A stretch of DNA of 64,000 nucleotides, taken from positions 310,001-374,000 of the forward strand of contig CBDIHH010000003.1 of NCBI GenBank assembly GCA_965279095.1. The letters run 5' to 3'. The notes under the pieces are model-generated. The model made no database searches, was not told the origin of the DNA, and saw only the letters and a program-made list of their open reading frames with translations. The stretch's first letter is position 1. Each line of letters opens with the position of its first letter. Positions 16,466 to 24,285 of this stretch are shown here, piece after piece. The stretch is from CBDIHH01 sp965279095 (GTDB lineage: Bacteria > Pseudomonadota > Alphaproteobacteria > Caulobacterales > Caulobacteraceae). Made by a program: the position numbers and the translations under genes.

Positions 16466-18787
16466 ATGCGTAGGAATCTGCTCGGCGCCAGCGTTCTGGC
16501 GCTCGCCGCGGCCATGGGGTTCCAGCCGCAGGCGGCGGCGGCCCAGACGTCGGCGCCGCCGCCTGCGTCTCCCGCGCCGGCCACCTCGCAGCTCGAGGAA
16601 GTGACCGTCACAGCCCGCAAGCGTGAAGAGAACTTGCAGACCGCGCCCGTCGCCGTCACCGCCTTCTCCAGCGAGCGGCTGCAGGAAGTGCGGGCCACCA
16701 ACCTGACGGCTCTCAGTTCTCTGGCCCCCAACCTCGTCATCAGCCCGGCCGTGGGCGCCGGCTCCGGCGCCAACTTCACGGTGCGGGGGATCGGCGTCGC
16801 CGACCCCAGCCCCTACCTCGACGCGCCGAACGCCCTCTACATCGACGGGGTGCTGCGCGCTCGCACCTCCGGCAGCCTGTCGGAACTGGGAGATCTGGAG
16901 CGGGTGGAAGTCCTGCGCGGGCCGCAGGGCACTCTGTTCGGGCGCAACACCACCGGCGGCGCCGTCAGCGTCTTCACGCCGTCGCCGTCGCAGGACTTCG
17001 GCGTGCGCGCGGTGGTGGGCTATGGCACCGAGGCGGAGCGGACCTTCCGCACCACGCTCAATACCGGGGTCCTGGGCGCGAGCGGCCTGCGGGCCAAGCT
17101 GTCCTATTTCCACCGCGACATGGAGGGCGTGGTGGAGAACCCCGCCGCCAAGGCCAGCCGCGGGCCCGGCGCCCAGAACAACAACGGCTATGCCCTGCGC
17201 GTGGCTGGCGACTATGGCCGGTTCAAGGTCGACTACAACTTCGACTATACGCTGAACAAGAACGACACCTACTACGACCAGATCACCTTCGTCACCAATG
17301 CCGCCCTGTTCAACTATTTCTCGCAGTCCGCGTCCCTGGGCGGGGCGCCCTTCGTGGTCGCTCCCAACCGGCTCGACACCTTCGCCACGCGCATCTTTCC
17401 GCAGCAGGTCGCCGAGAGCACGGGCCATGCGGTGACCCTGGACTATGAATTCAACGACGCCCTCGCCCTGAAATCGATCACCGCCTATCGCGAACTGGTC
17501 GAGCGGCGGCCGTTCAACACCGCCACCCAGGGCCTGCTGCTGGGCCGGATCGCCACCACCGGCGCGCCCGGGGGATTCACGATCCAGGAGGTCAGCCCGC
17601 TGCAGACGATCCGCCGGGATCTCGACGAGAACCAGTTCTCTCAGGAATTCCAGGCCCTCGGCAAGATCGGCGACATCGACTACGTCGCCGGCCTTTATTT
17701 CTTCAATGAAGAATTCGACGAGGTGAATGACAACTTCAACACCACCGTCCTGGCCAACAACCTCGGCCAGCAGCGGCTGGCGCGGCGGGCCTATCACTAC
17801 GAGACCGACTCGGCGGCCGCCTTCGGCCAGGTGTCCTGGCGGCCCTCGGCCCTGGACAACAGGCTCGAGCTGACCGGCGGGGTGCGCTACACCCACGACA
17901 AGAAGTCGATCGTCGACTACGCCTTCGTCAACGGCGTGCAGTCGCGCTTCTTCACCGGCAGCGACTCCTGGACCAACACTAGCTTCTCCGGCAGCGCCAG
18001 CTACCAGTGGACGCCGGCGGTGATGACCTATGTGCGCGCCTCTACCGGCTACAAGGCCGGCGGCTTCGCCCCGGGCAGCGCGGTGGCCTCATTCAACCCC
18101 GAGAAGGCGGCGTCCATCGAGGCGGGGGTGAAGTCCCAGCTGTTCGACAACCGCCTGCGCCTGAACGTGGCCGCCTTCTACACCCAGTACAAGGACCTGC
18201 AGATCGCCGGCCGCGTCACCGACGCGGTGACCGGCAACCGGGTGTCCACCCTCACCAACGCCGGCAAGGCGCACTACAGCGGCGCCGAGGTTGAGTTCAA
18301 CGCCATTCTCGGCGCGGGCTTCCAACTCGACGGCAACGTCGGCTACGTCAAACCGGAATATGACGAGTTCCCGTTCTTCGACGGGGTGCGCGACATCAAT
18401 GTGGCCAACGAGGCCCGCTTCCCCTGGATCTCCAACTCCACCGCCGACATCGGCCTGCGCTACGACTTCCCTCACCTGGGCATCGGCGACCTTAGCGCCC
18501 GCATCAACTACACCTACCAGGCGAGCCGGTATTTCTTCGCCCTGGCGCGGGTCAATGTGAACAACGACCGGCTGCGCGCGCCGCCGCAGGAATTCGTCAA
18601 CGCCCGGGTGACGCTGAAGAACATCCCTGTGGAGTTCGAACGGCTGAAGTCGCTGCGTCTGGAGTTCTACGCTGACAACATCCTGGACAAGGACCGCTTC
18701 CTCGCGGCCATCGACTCCACCAACTATGGCTCGGTGGTGTGGGGCCGCGGACGCTCCTATGGCCTGCAGCTGACCGCCGACTTCTAG
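16466..18787 (+). CDS. TonB-dependent outer-membrane receptor
   Basis: This 773-residue outer-membrane protein has a signal peptide ending near residue 27 (after AAAA), then an extended Pro/Ala/Ser linker and LEEVTVTARKREENLQTAPV, the usual opening of alphaproteobacterial receptors. The plug domain contains RGIGVADPSPYLDAPNALYI and VEVLRGPQGTLFGRNTTGGA. The remainder alternates beta-strands of a barrel and ends in LQLTADF with a C-terminal aromatic residue. The ATG at 16466 is chosen because AGGGGG lies 9 bases before it and it opens the signal peptide. Its position among acyl-CoA genes suggests uptake of a large or hydrophobic catabolic substrate rather than iron, but the ligand is unknown. 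A perfect palindrome begins right after its stop. Confidence 0.94.
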   Translation: MRRNLLGASVLALAAAMGFQPQAAAAQTSAPPPASPAPATSQLEEVTVTARKREENLQTAPVAVTAFSSERLQEVRATNLTALSSLAPNLVISPAVGAGSGANFTVRGIGVADPSPYLDAPNALYIDGVLRARTSGSLSELGDLERVEVLRGPQGTLFGRNTTGGAVSVFTPSPSQDFGVRAVVGYGTEAERTFRTTLNTGVLGASGLRAKLSYFHRDMEGVVENPAAKASRGPGAQNNNGYALRVAGDYGRFKVDYNFDYTLNKNDTYYDQITFVTNAALFNYFSQSASLGGAPFVVAPNRLDTFATRIFPQQVAESTGHAVTLDYEFNDALALKSITAYRELVERRPFNTATQGLLLGRIATTGAPGGFTIQEVSPLQTIRRDLDENQFSQEFQALGKIGDIDYVAGLYFFNEEFDEVNDNFNTTVLANNLGQQRLARRAYHYETDSAAAFGQVSWRPSALDNRLELTGGVRYTHDKKSIVDYAFVNGVQSRFFTGSDSWTNTSFSGSASYQWTPAVMTYVRASTGYKAGGFAPGSAVASFNPEKAASIEAGVKSQLFDNRLRLNVAAFYTQYKDLQIAGRVTDAVTGNRVSTLTNAGKAHYSGAEVEFNAILGAGFQLDGNVGYVKPEYDEFPFFDGVRDINVANEARFPWISNSTADIGLRYDFPHLGIGDLSARINYTYQASRYFFALARVNVNNDRLRAPPQEFVNARVTLKNIPVEFERLKSLRLEFYADNILDKDRFLAAIDSTNYGSVVWGRGRSYGLQLTADF

Positions 18788-18847
18788 GGTAATTCGGGGA
18801 CGCTATACGAATTAGAAGTCTAATTCGTATAGCGTCCCCGAATTACC
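18788..18847. repeat. perfect 60-bp palindrome, RAYT/REP-like, between convergent genes
   Basis: Two 29-base arms are exact reverse complements around a 2-base centre. The arm core is AATTCGGGGACGCTATACGA. The element fills the gap between the TonB receptor stop and the stop of the convergent enoyl-CoA hydratase. Similar AATTCGGGGAC-type palindromes are known to accompany REP-associated tyrosine transposases; no such transposase gene is in the window. It can form a strong hairpin on either strand and probably acts as a bidirectional terminator. Confidence 0.9.
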
Positions 18848-18849
18848 AC

Positions 18850-19653
18850 TCAGCCCTTCGGCTTGCGGCGGTCGCGGAAGGCCTGCATCCGCTCCTTGGT
18901 CTCGGCGGTGTCGAACAGGATGGAGTTGGAGATCCGCTCGATGTTGCGGGCGCTGGTGCGGTCGAGATCGGCGATCAGGTCGATGGACAGCTTGGCCAGG
19001 GCCAGGGCCTCGGCCGGGTAGGACGCCAGGTGATCGCAGAAGGCGTCCACCGCCGCATCGAAGGTCTCGTCCGGATAGACCTCGTGCACCAGGCCCATGG
19101 TCAGGGCCCGCTGGGCGTCGACCTTCTGGCCGGCCATGACCAGCCAGCGCGCCCAGTGCGGGCCGCAAAGTCGGGTCAGCCGGCTGGCGCCCCCCGAGCC
19201 CGGCAGGTGGCCGAGGTCGATCTCCGGCAGGCCGTAGTGGGCGCTGGCCGCGGCCAGGCGGAAGTCGCAGGACAGGGACATCTCCAGGGCCCCGCCCAGG
19301 CAGGGGGCGTGGTGGGCGACCACCACCGGCTTCTCCACGGCCTCCAGCTTGTCGCAGATGGACTGCAGGGACTGCCGTTCGGGACCGCCGCGATACCACC
19401 GGCGCGCCTCCATGGTGCTGCCCCCGAAGTCGGGGATGCCGCCGCCGCTGACGAAGTCCGAGCCGGCGGAGAAATAGCGCCCCCGGGCGCGGATCAGCAT
19501 CACGCGCAGGTCGCGCCGGGCGCCCAGTTCATCGACGGCCTGGGAGACCGCGCCGGTCATCTCCGGGGTCATGGCGTTCAGCTTGTGCGGACGGTCGAAC
19601 ATCACCTCGATGATCGGGCCGCGTTCGGTCACCTGGACGTCCGGCGTGGTCAT
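18850..19653 (-). CDS. enoyl-CoA hydratase/isomerase family protein
   Basis: This 267-residue crotonase-fold protein has VMFDRPHKLNAMTPEM at the N-terminus, the oxyanion-hole segments (RYFSAGSDF and HHAPCLGGALEMSLSCDFRL) and LPEIDLGHLPGSGGASRLTR. In hydratases the two catalytic glutamates fall in the second and third of these regions; here one position reads LEMSLSCD and the other LPEIDLG, so hydratase or isomerase activity on an acyl-CoA is plausible. It follows the amidohydrolase gene after 3 bases on the same strand, so both probably share one message running opposite to the SDR operon. Confidence 0.88.
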   Translation of the reverse strand: MTTPDVQVTERGPIIEVMFDRPHKLNAMTPEMTGAVSQAVDELGARRDLRVMLIRARGRYFSAGSDFVSGGGIPDFGGSTMEARRWYRGGPERQSLQSICDKLEAVEKPVVVAHHAPCLGGALEMSLSCDFRLAAASAHYGLPEIDLGHLPGSGGASRLTRLCGPHWARWLVMAGQKVDAQRALTMGLVHEVYPDETFDAAVDAFCDHLASYPAEALALAKLSIDLIADLDRTSARNIERISNSILFDTAETKERMQAFRDRRKPKG

Positions 19654-19656
19654 CGG

Positions 19657-20823
19657 TCAGGCCCCGGGAAACAGCAGCTTGGCGTTGTCGATGAAGAACT
19701 TGCGGTCATAGGCGTCGCCGCCCCGGGTCATGGTCTTCTTGAAGCGGCCTATGGGGTCGCGGGTGCCCTCTACGTGGGGGAAGTCGGTGGAGAAGACATA
19801 GACCTCGTCGAGGCCGTCCCGGGCGATCATCCGGTCGATGTTCTCGTGCCAGAAGGGCGTCACCCGCACATTGCGGCGGAGGTATTCGGAGGGGCGGAGG
19901 GGATAGGTGACGCCCACCTTGGCCAGCAGGTCGGCGTGGGTCTCCATCCGCTCGGCCATGGGCCCCACCCAGCCGGCGCCGCATTCGATCACGCCGAAGC
20001 GCAGGCGCGGGAAGCGCTCGAACACGCCCCCCATCAAAAGGGTGATGAGGTAGGTCTCGCAGGGGATGTGGGCGACGAGCATGAAATAGGGCCCGATCGC
20101 CTCCTCGGCCCCGGGGCGCATCTCGAAGCTGGCCTTCAGCGCCTTGGCGTCGGCGAACTGGCGGGGGGGAATGACGGGATCGTCCGCGTCGCTGGTGACA
20201 AGGCCGCCCGAGGACAGGTGCAGCAGGGCCGGGACATCGGCCTCTTCCAGCCTGGCCCAGAAGGGGTCCCAGCATTCGTTGGCGGGCGAGACATTGCCGG
20301 GGGCGGTGGCGCAGGACAGGAGCACCCCGGTGGCCCCGAGCTTGAGGATCCGGTCCAGTTCCTCCAGCGCCCAGCCAACGTGGCCCATGTTCACCTGGCA
20401 CACCGCGCGGGCGCGGCCGTTGGCCGTCTTGGTCCAGGCGATGACGTAGTCGTTGTAGCGCCGGCAGGCGGCGCGCGCCGCGTCGCTGTCGATGCGCAGT
20501 TCGCGCAGGGCGGTGTTGGGGAAGACCAGCTGGGCCCGCACGCCCATCATGTCCATGGCCTCGACCCGCTCGGCGGCGTCGTAGGCCCCCAGGGCGCCCA
20601 GGCCCTTGACCTGCCAGACCTCGTTCGGCGCCCGCTCGCGATCGGCCAGGTATTTGTCGGTGTTGTACTGGTTGCGGATATGCTCGAGGACGAAGCCCGC
20701 GCCGATGTCGCCGACGATCTCGGCCAGGACATCGGGCTCCATATAGAGGTGCGCGTCGCAGTCCAGGATCTGGCCGAAATAGTCAGGCGCAAGGTGGGCG
20801 TTCTGGGCAGCGACGGCGTTCAT
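19657..20823 (-). CDS. amidohydrolase family 2 metal-dependent hydrolase/decarboxylase
   Basis: This 388-residue protein belongs to the amidohydrolase_2 (ACMSD-like) group. The metal-binding strand-1 motif appears as DCDAHLYMEP near residue 20. Later conserved parts include LLSCATAPGNVSP, PALLHLSSGG, LVAHIPCETY and STDFPHVEGTRDPIGRF, where the Asp and His are expected near the metal. Members hydrolyse or decarboxylate ring-derived intermediates, and related genes recur in steroid and terpenoid degradation clusters of proteobacteria and actinobacteria. It is the first gene of a two-gene operon with an enoyl-CoA hydratase, and is divergent from the SDR operon across a gap holding an operator-like repeat. 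The exact reaction is unknown. Confidence 0.87.
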   Translation of the reverse strand: MNAVAAQNAHLAPDYFGQILDCDAHLYMEPDVLAEIVGDIGAGFVLEHIRNQYNTDKYLADRERAPNEVWQVKGLGALGAYDAAERVEAMDMMGVRAQLVFPNTALRELRIDSDAARAACRRYNDYVIAWTKTANGRARAVCQVNMGHVGWALEELDRILKLGATGVLLSCATAPGNVSPANECWDPFWARLEEADVPALLHLSSGGLVTSDADDPVIPPRQFADAKALKASFEMRPGAEEAIGPYFMLVAHIPCETYLITLLMGGVFERFPRLRFGVIECGAGWVGPMAERMETHADLLAKVGVTYPLRPSEYLRRNVRVTPFWHENIDRMIARDGLDEVYVFSTDFPHVEGTRDPIGRFKKTMTRGGDAYDRKFFIDNAKLLFPGA

Positions 20824-20836
20824 GATGCTTCATCCC

Positions 20837-20875
20837 TGGTCTATATTTCGACCAATGATATGGAATATCGACCAA
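20837..20875. promoter_or_regulatory. operator-like repeat in divergent promoter region
   Basis: ATTTCGACCAA at 20845-20855 recurs as ATATCGACCAA at 20865-20875, exactly 20 bases apart (two helical turns). The first copy is also the right half of a TGGTC/GACCA inverted repeat starting at 20837. The site lies just upstream of the amidohydrolase start and in the gap shared with the SDR operon, so it may bind a local repressor; which one is not known. Confidence 0.5.
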
Positions 20876-21033
20876 ACCTCAAGCGCCCAGAGGGTGTTTC
20901 GACGGCCGGATCGGACGGCGCCGCCCGCTCTCTGAACAGGCCCGCCCCAACCATTGGGCGGTTTGAATAGGCCTTCGCGGCGGCGGATATGGTCCGTAGC
21001 GCGCGGCGATGCGCATCGAGCGGGGAGGTGACT

Positions 21034-21948
21034 GTGGCGAACTTGCTGGACGGACGCGTCGTGGCGGTGACCGGCTCGGGGCGGGGGATCGGGCGGGAAA
21101 TCGCCCTGTTGTGCGCGCGCGAGGGCGCGGCGGTGGTCGTCAACGACTTCGGTGGCTCGGCCGACGGCGAGGGCCGCGACTCCGGACCGGCCTTCGACGT
21201 GGTGCGCGAGATCGAGGCCTTCGGCGGACGGGCCGTGGCCAATGTCGCCAGCATCTCCGATCCCGGCGGGGCGATGTCGATCATCGAGGACGGGGTCAAG
21301 GCGTTCGGCCGCATCGACGCGGTGGTCAACAACGCCGGCTTCCTGCGCGACCGAATCTTCCACAAAATGAGCCAGCCCGACTGGGACGAGGTGATCAACG
21401 TCCATCTCAACGGCTACTTCTACGTCTCCAAGGCGGCGGCGCAGTATTTCAAGGATCAGGGATCGGGATCCTATGTGCATTTCACCTCCACCTCCGGCCT
21501 GATCGGCAACTTTGGCCAGGCCAACTATTCGGCGGCCAAGATGGGGGTTGTGGGGCTGTCGACCTCGATCGCCCTGGACATGCAGCGGTTCGGAGTGCGC
21601 TCCAACTGCATCGCCCCCTTCGCCTGGAGCCGGATGACGGCCACCATCCCCGCCGAGACCGAGGCGGAGAAGCTGCGGGTCGAGCGGTTCAAGACCATGA
21701 GCGCGGACAAGATCGCCCCCCTGGCCGCCTTCCTGTGCGCCGACGCCTCCAAGGAGGTGACGGGCCAGATCTTCTGCGTGCGCAAGAACGAGATCTTCCT
21801 GTTCAGCCGTCCCCAGCCGATCCGGTCCATGCACCGGTCCGAGGGCTGGACCACGCAGTCCATCGCCGAGGAGTTGCTGCCGGCCTTCCGGCCCAGCTTC
21901 CAGACCCTGCAGCGGTCGTCCGACGTGTTCGGTTGGGATCCGGTCTGA
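21034..21948 (+). CDS. SDR family dehydrogenase, MFE2-like (3R)-hydroxyacyl-CoA dehydrogenase
   Basis: This 304-residue short-chain dehydrogenase has the NAD-binding glycine motif TGSGRGIGRE near residue 13, VVVNDFGG, NNAGFLRDR and a catalytic set S142/S144, Y155 and K159 (YSAAK). The VVNDFGG and FLRDR segments and the extra C-terminal region resemble the dehydrogenase half of peroxisomal multifunctional enzyme 2, which oxidises (3R)-hydroxyacyl-CoA. The GTG at 21034 is chosen because GGGGAGG lies 5 bases before it; an upstream ATG lacks this. It is followed after 9 bases by a MaoC-type hydratase, so the pair can replace the two halves of MFE2. It heads an operon of six genes. Confidence 0.9.
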   Translation: MANLLDGRVVAVTGSGRGIGREIALLCAREGAAVVVNDFGGSADGEGRDSGPAFDVVREIEAFGGRAVANVASISDPGGAMSIIEDGVKAFGRIDAVVNNAGFLRDRIFHKMSQPDWDEVINVHLNGYFYVSKAAAQYFKDQGSGSYVHFTSTSGLIGNFGQANYSAAKMGVVGLSTSIALDMQRFGVRSNCIAPFAWSRMTATIPAETEAEKLRVERFKTMSADKIAPLAAFLCADASKEVTGQIFCVRKNEIFLFSRPQPIRSMHRSEGWTTQSIAEELLPAFRPSFQTLQRSSDVFGWDPV

Positions 21949-21957
21949 GGCCGGCCG

Positions 21958-22806
21958 ATGCCGCTTGATTACGATCGGCTGATGTCCCTGCCGCCGATGG
22001 AGGTGCGGCACAGCTACACGGCGCGCGACACCATCCTCTACGCCCTGGGCGTCGGCGCGGGCGCCGATCCCCAGGACCTGCCCTATGTCTTTGAAGAGGG
22101 GCTCGTGGCCCTGCCGACCATGGCGGTGGTGCTGGCCTATCCCGGTTTCTGGCAGAAGGAGCCGCGTTACGGCATCGACTGGCGCCGGGTCCTGCACGGC
22201 GAACAGGCGATCACCGTGCACGCCCCGCTGCCCGTGGAAGGCGCCGTCGTGGGCGTGCTCCGCATCGAGGCCATCTATGACAAGGGCGCCGACAAGGGCG
22301 CCTTGCTCTATTCCGCCCGCGAGATTCACGACGAGGCCACGGGCGTTCACCTGGCCACCGTGCGCCAGGGCTCCTTCCTGCGCGGCGACGGCGGCTTCGG
22401 CGGAACCGGGGAGGGCGCGCCGGTTCCGCACCCAGTCCCGGCGGGCCCGCCCGACCTAAGCATCGCCCTGCCTACCCGGCCGGAACAGGCGCTGATCTAC
22501 CGCCTGTCCGGGGACGACAATCCCCTGCACGCCGACCCGGCCGTGGCGGCGTCGGCGGGGTTCGAGCGGCCGATCCTGCACGGCCTTTGCACCTATGGGG
22601 TCGTGGGCCGCGCCTTGATACGCGCCCTTGGCGGTCCTTCGACACGCCTGGCGCGGATGGATGCGCGCTTCTCCCGGCCGGTGTATCCGGGCGAAACCCT
22701 GCGCACCGACATCTGGCGCCAACCGGATGGCCGCGCCGCCTTCCAGGCGACGGTGGTGGAACGGGACCAGGTGGTGCTGACCAACGGCTATGCGCAGTTC
22801 GAATGA
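21958..22806 (+). CDS. MaoC-like (R)-specific enoyl-CoA hydratase, double hot-dog
   Basis: This 282-residue protein has the length of a two-hot-dog hydratase 2. The N-terminal half is non-catalytic; the C-terminal half carries the hydratase 2 motif in LSGDDNPLHADPAVAASAGF and PILHGLCTYGVVGRAL. It should add water to trans-2-enoyl-CoA to give the (3R)-hydroxyacyl-CoA used by the SDR enzyme just upstream. It resembles the middle domain of eukaryotic MFE2 and steroid-pathway hydratases of actinobacteria. The gene lies 9 bases after the SDR stop and 10 bases before the next start, a clear operon arrangement. Confidence 0.92.
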   Translation: MPLDYDRLMSLPPMEVRHSYTARDTILYALGVGAGADPQDLPYVFEEGLVALPTMAVVLAYPGFWQKEPRYGIDWRRVLHGEQAITVHAPLPVEGAVVGVLRIEAIYDKGADKGALLYSAREIHDEATGVHLATVRQGSFLRGDGGFGGTGEGAPVPHPVPAGPPDLSIALPTRPEQALIYRLSGDDNPLHADPAVAASAGFERPILHGLCTYGVVGRALIRALGGPSTRLARMDARFSRPVYPGETLRTDIWRQPDGRAAFQATVVERDQVVLTNGYAQFE

Positions 22807-22816
22807 GGGAGCGGCC

Positions 22817-24262
22817 ATGACGGGGATCATCGCGTTCGGGGCCTACATCCCCCGGCTGCGGCTGCAGCGAGCCTCGGTGGTTGCGGCCAACCGCTGGTTC
22901 GCCCCCGGTCTGGCCGGCCTCGGCAAGGGCGAGCGGGCGATGGCGGGCTGGGACGAGGACGTCGTCACCATGGGGGTGGAGGCCGCGCGCGACTGCCTGG
23001 CCGGCCGGGAGCGCGTCAGCATCAGCGGCGTCACCCTGGCCTCGACCACGGCCCCCTTCGCCGACCGCCAGAACGCGGGGCTGATCAAGGAGGCGCTGAA
23101 CCTCGCGGACGAGACGGCCACCCTCGACGTGGGCGGCAGCCAGCGCGCGGGCCTGTCGGCGCTGATCCAGGCCCTGATGGCCTCGGCCGGCGGCGCCGGC
23201 GATGTCCTCTGCATCGCCTCGGAGAAGCGCCGCGCCCAGCCGGGATCGGAGGCCGAACTGACCCATGGCGACGCCGCCGCCGCCGTTCTGGTCGGGGATG
23301 CCGAGCCCCTGGCCAAGGCCCTGGCCTGGCACAGCATCTCGGCCGATTTCGTCGACCACTTCCGGGCCCATGACGCCGAGTTCGACTATGGCTGGGAGGC
23401 GCGCTGGGTCCGCGACGAAGGCTACGCCAAGCTGGCGCCCCAGGCGATCAAGGGCGCCCTGGACAAGGCGGGCCTGACCGGCGCCGACATCGACGCCTTC
23501 ATCTTCCCGGCGACGGCGCGGGGTGTCACCGCCTCGGTGGCCAAGCAGGTCGGGGTGCGGCCCGAGGCGGTGCGCGACACCCTGGCCGCCACGGTCGGCG
23601 AGGCAGGGACCGCCCATGCGCTAGTGATGCTGGCCCATGCCCTGGCGGACGCCAAGCCGGGCGACCGGATCCTGGCGGCGGCGTTCGGGTTCGGCTGCGA
23701 GGCGGTGATCTTCGAGGCGACCGAAGCCCTGGCGACGCGGCCGCCGAACCAGGGGGTGAGCGGCTGGCTCGCCCGCCGCAAGGCCGAGCCCAACTATATG
23801 AAATACCTGGCCTTCAACGGCCTGCTGAAGATGGACGGCGGCATGCGCGCCGAGTTCGATCAGAAACAGCCCCTGAGCGCGCTTTGGCGCCATCGCAAGA
23901 CCGTGCTGGGCCTTGTGGGCGGCCGCTGCACCAAGACCGGGGTGGTGCAGTATCCCCGCAGCGACCTGAGCGTCGGCCCCAACGACCACGCCTTGGGAAC
24001 CCAGGAAGACTATCCCCTGGCCGAGCGGGCGGCGCGCATCCTCACCTTCACCGCTGACAACCTGACCTACACCCTGGATCCGCCCGCCTATTACGGGATG
24101 GTCGAGTTTGACGAGGGCGGGCGGATGACCGCCGAATTCTGCGATGTCGAGGCCGATGACGTGGAGGTCGGCCGGCCCATGCGGATGATGTTCCGCATCA
24201 AGGCCGTGGATCAGCAGCGCCATTTCACCAAATACTTCTGGAAGGCGGCGCCCGCCTTCTGA
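22817..24262 (+). CDS. HMG-CoA-synthase-like / DUF35 OB-fold fusion protein lacking catalytic Cys and His
   Basis: This 481-residue protein joins two domains. Residues 1 to about 330 look like a condensing enzyme of the HMG-CoA synthase type (IIAFGAYIPRLRLQR, VTLASTTAPFADRQNA, GDAAAAVLVGDAEPL, EAGTAHALVMLAHALA). The nucleophile position reads DVGGSQRAG (S108), not Cys, and the HxP active-site segment reads FIFPATARG. Residues about 355-475 match the DUF35 OB-fold, with a reduced zinc ribbon (only C371). It precedes an SCP2-type thiolase. In archaea thiolase, HMG-CoA synthase and DUF35 proteins form one complex that passes CoA intermediates; in steroid degradation DUF35 (ChsH2) supports an Ltp2 aldolase. 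This fusion may be a structural partner of the thiolase; that is inference. The ATG at 22817 follows GAGGGAGCGG. Confidence 0.85.
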   Translation: MTGIIAFGAYIPRLRLQRASVVAANRWFAPGLAGLGKGERAMAGWDEDVVTMGVEAARDCLAGRERVSISGVTLASTTAPFADRQNAGLIKEALNLADETATLDVGGSQRAGLSALIQALMASAGGAGDVLCIASEKRRAQPGSEAELTHGDAAAAVLVGDAEPLAKALAWHSISADFVDHFRAHDAEFDYGWEARWVRDEGYAKLAPQAIKGALDKAGLTGADIDAFIFPATARGVTASVAKQVGVRPEAVRDTLAATVGEAGTAHALVMLAHALADAKPGDRILAAAFGFGCEAVIFEATEALATRPPNQGVSGWLARRKAEPNYMKYLAFNGLLKMDGGMRAEFDQKQPLSALWRHRKTVLGLVGGRCTKTGVVQYPRSDLSVGPNDHALGTQEDYPLAERAARILTFTADNLTYTLDPPAYYGMVEFDEGGRMTAEFCDVEADDVEVGRPMRMMFRIKAVDQQRHFTKYFWKAAPAF

Positions 24263-24285
24263 GCGGCCGCGGCGGGAGAGATCTG

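Noticed and set aside
19030..20970. Plus-strand open frame of about 640 codons opposite the hydratase and amidohydrolase genes
   Set aside because: Its protein is His/Gly/Val-rich without a family and lies antisense to two well-matched enzymes.
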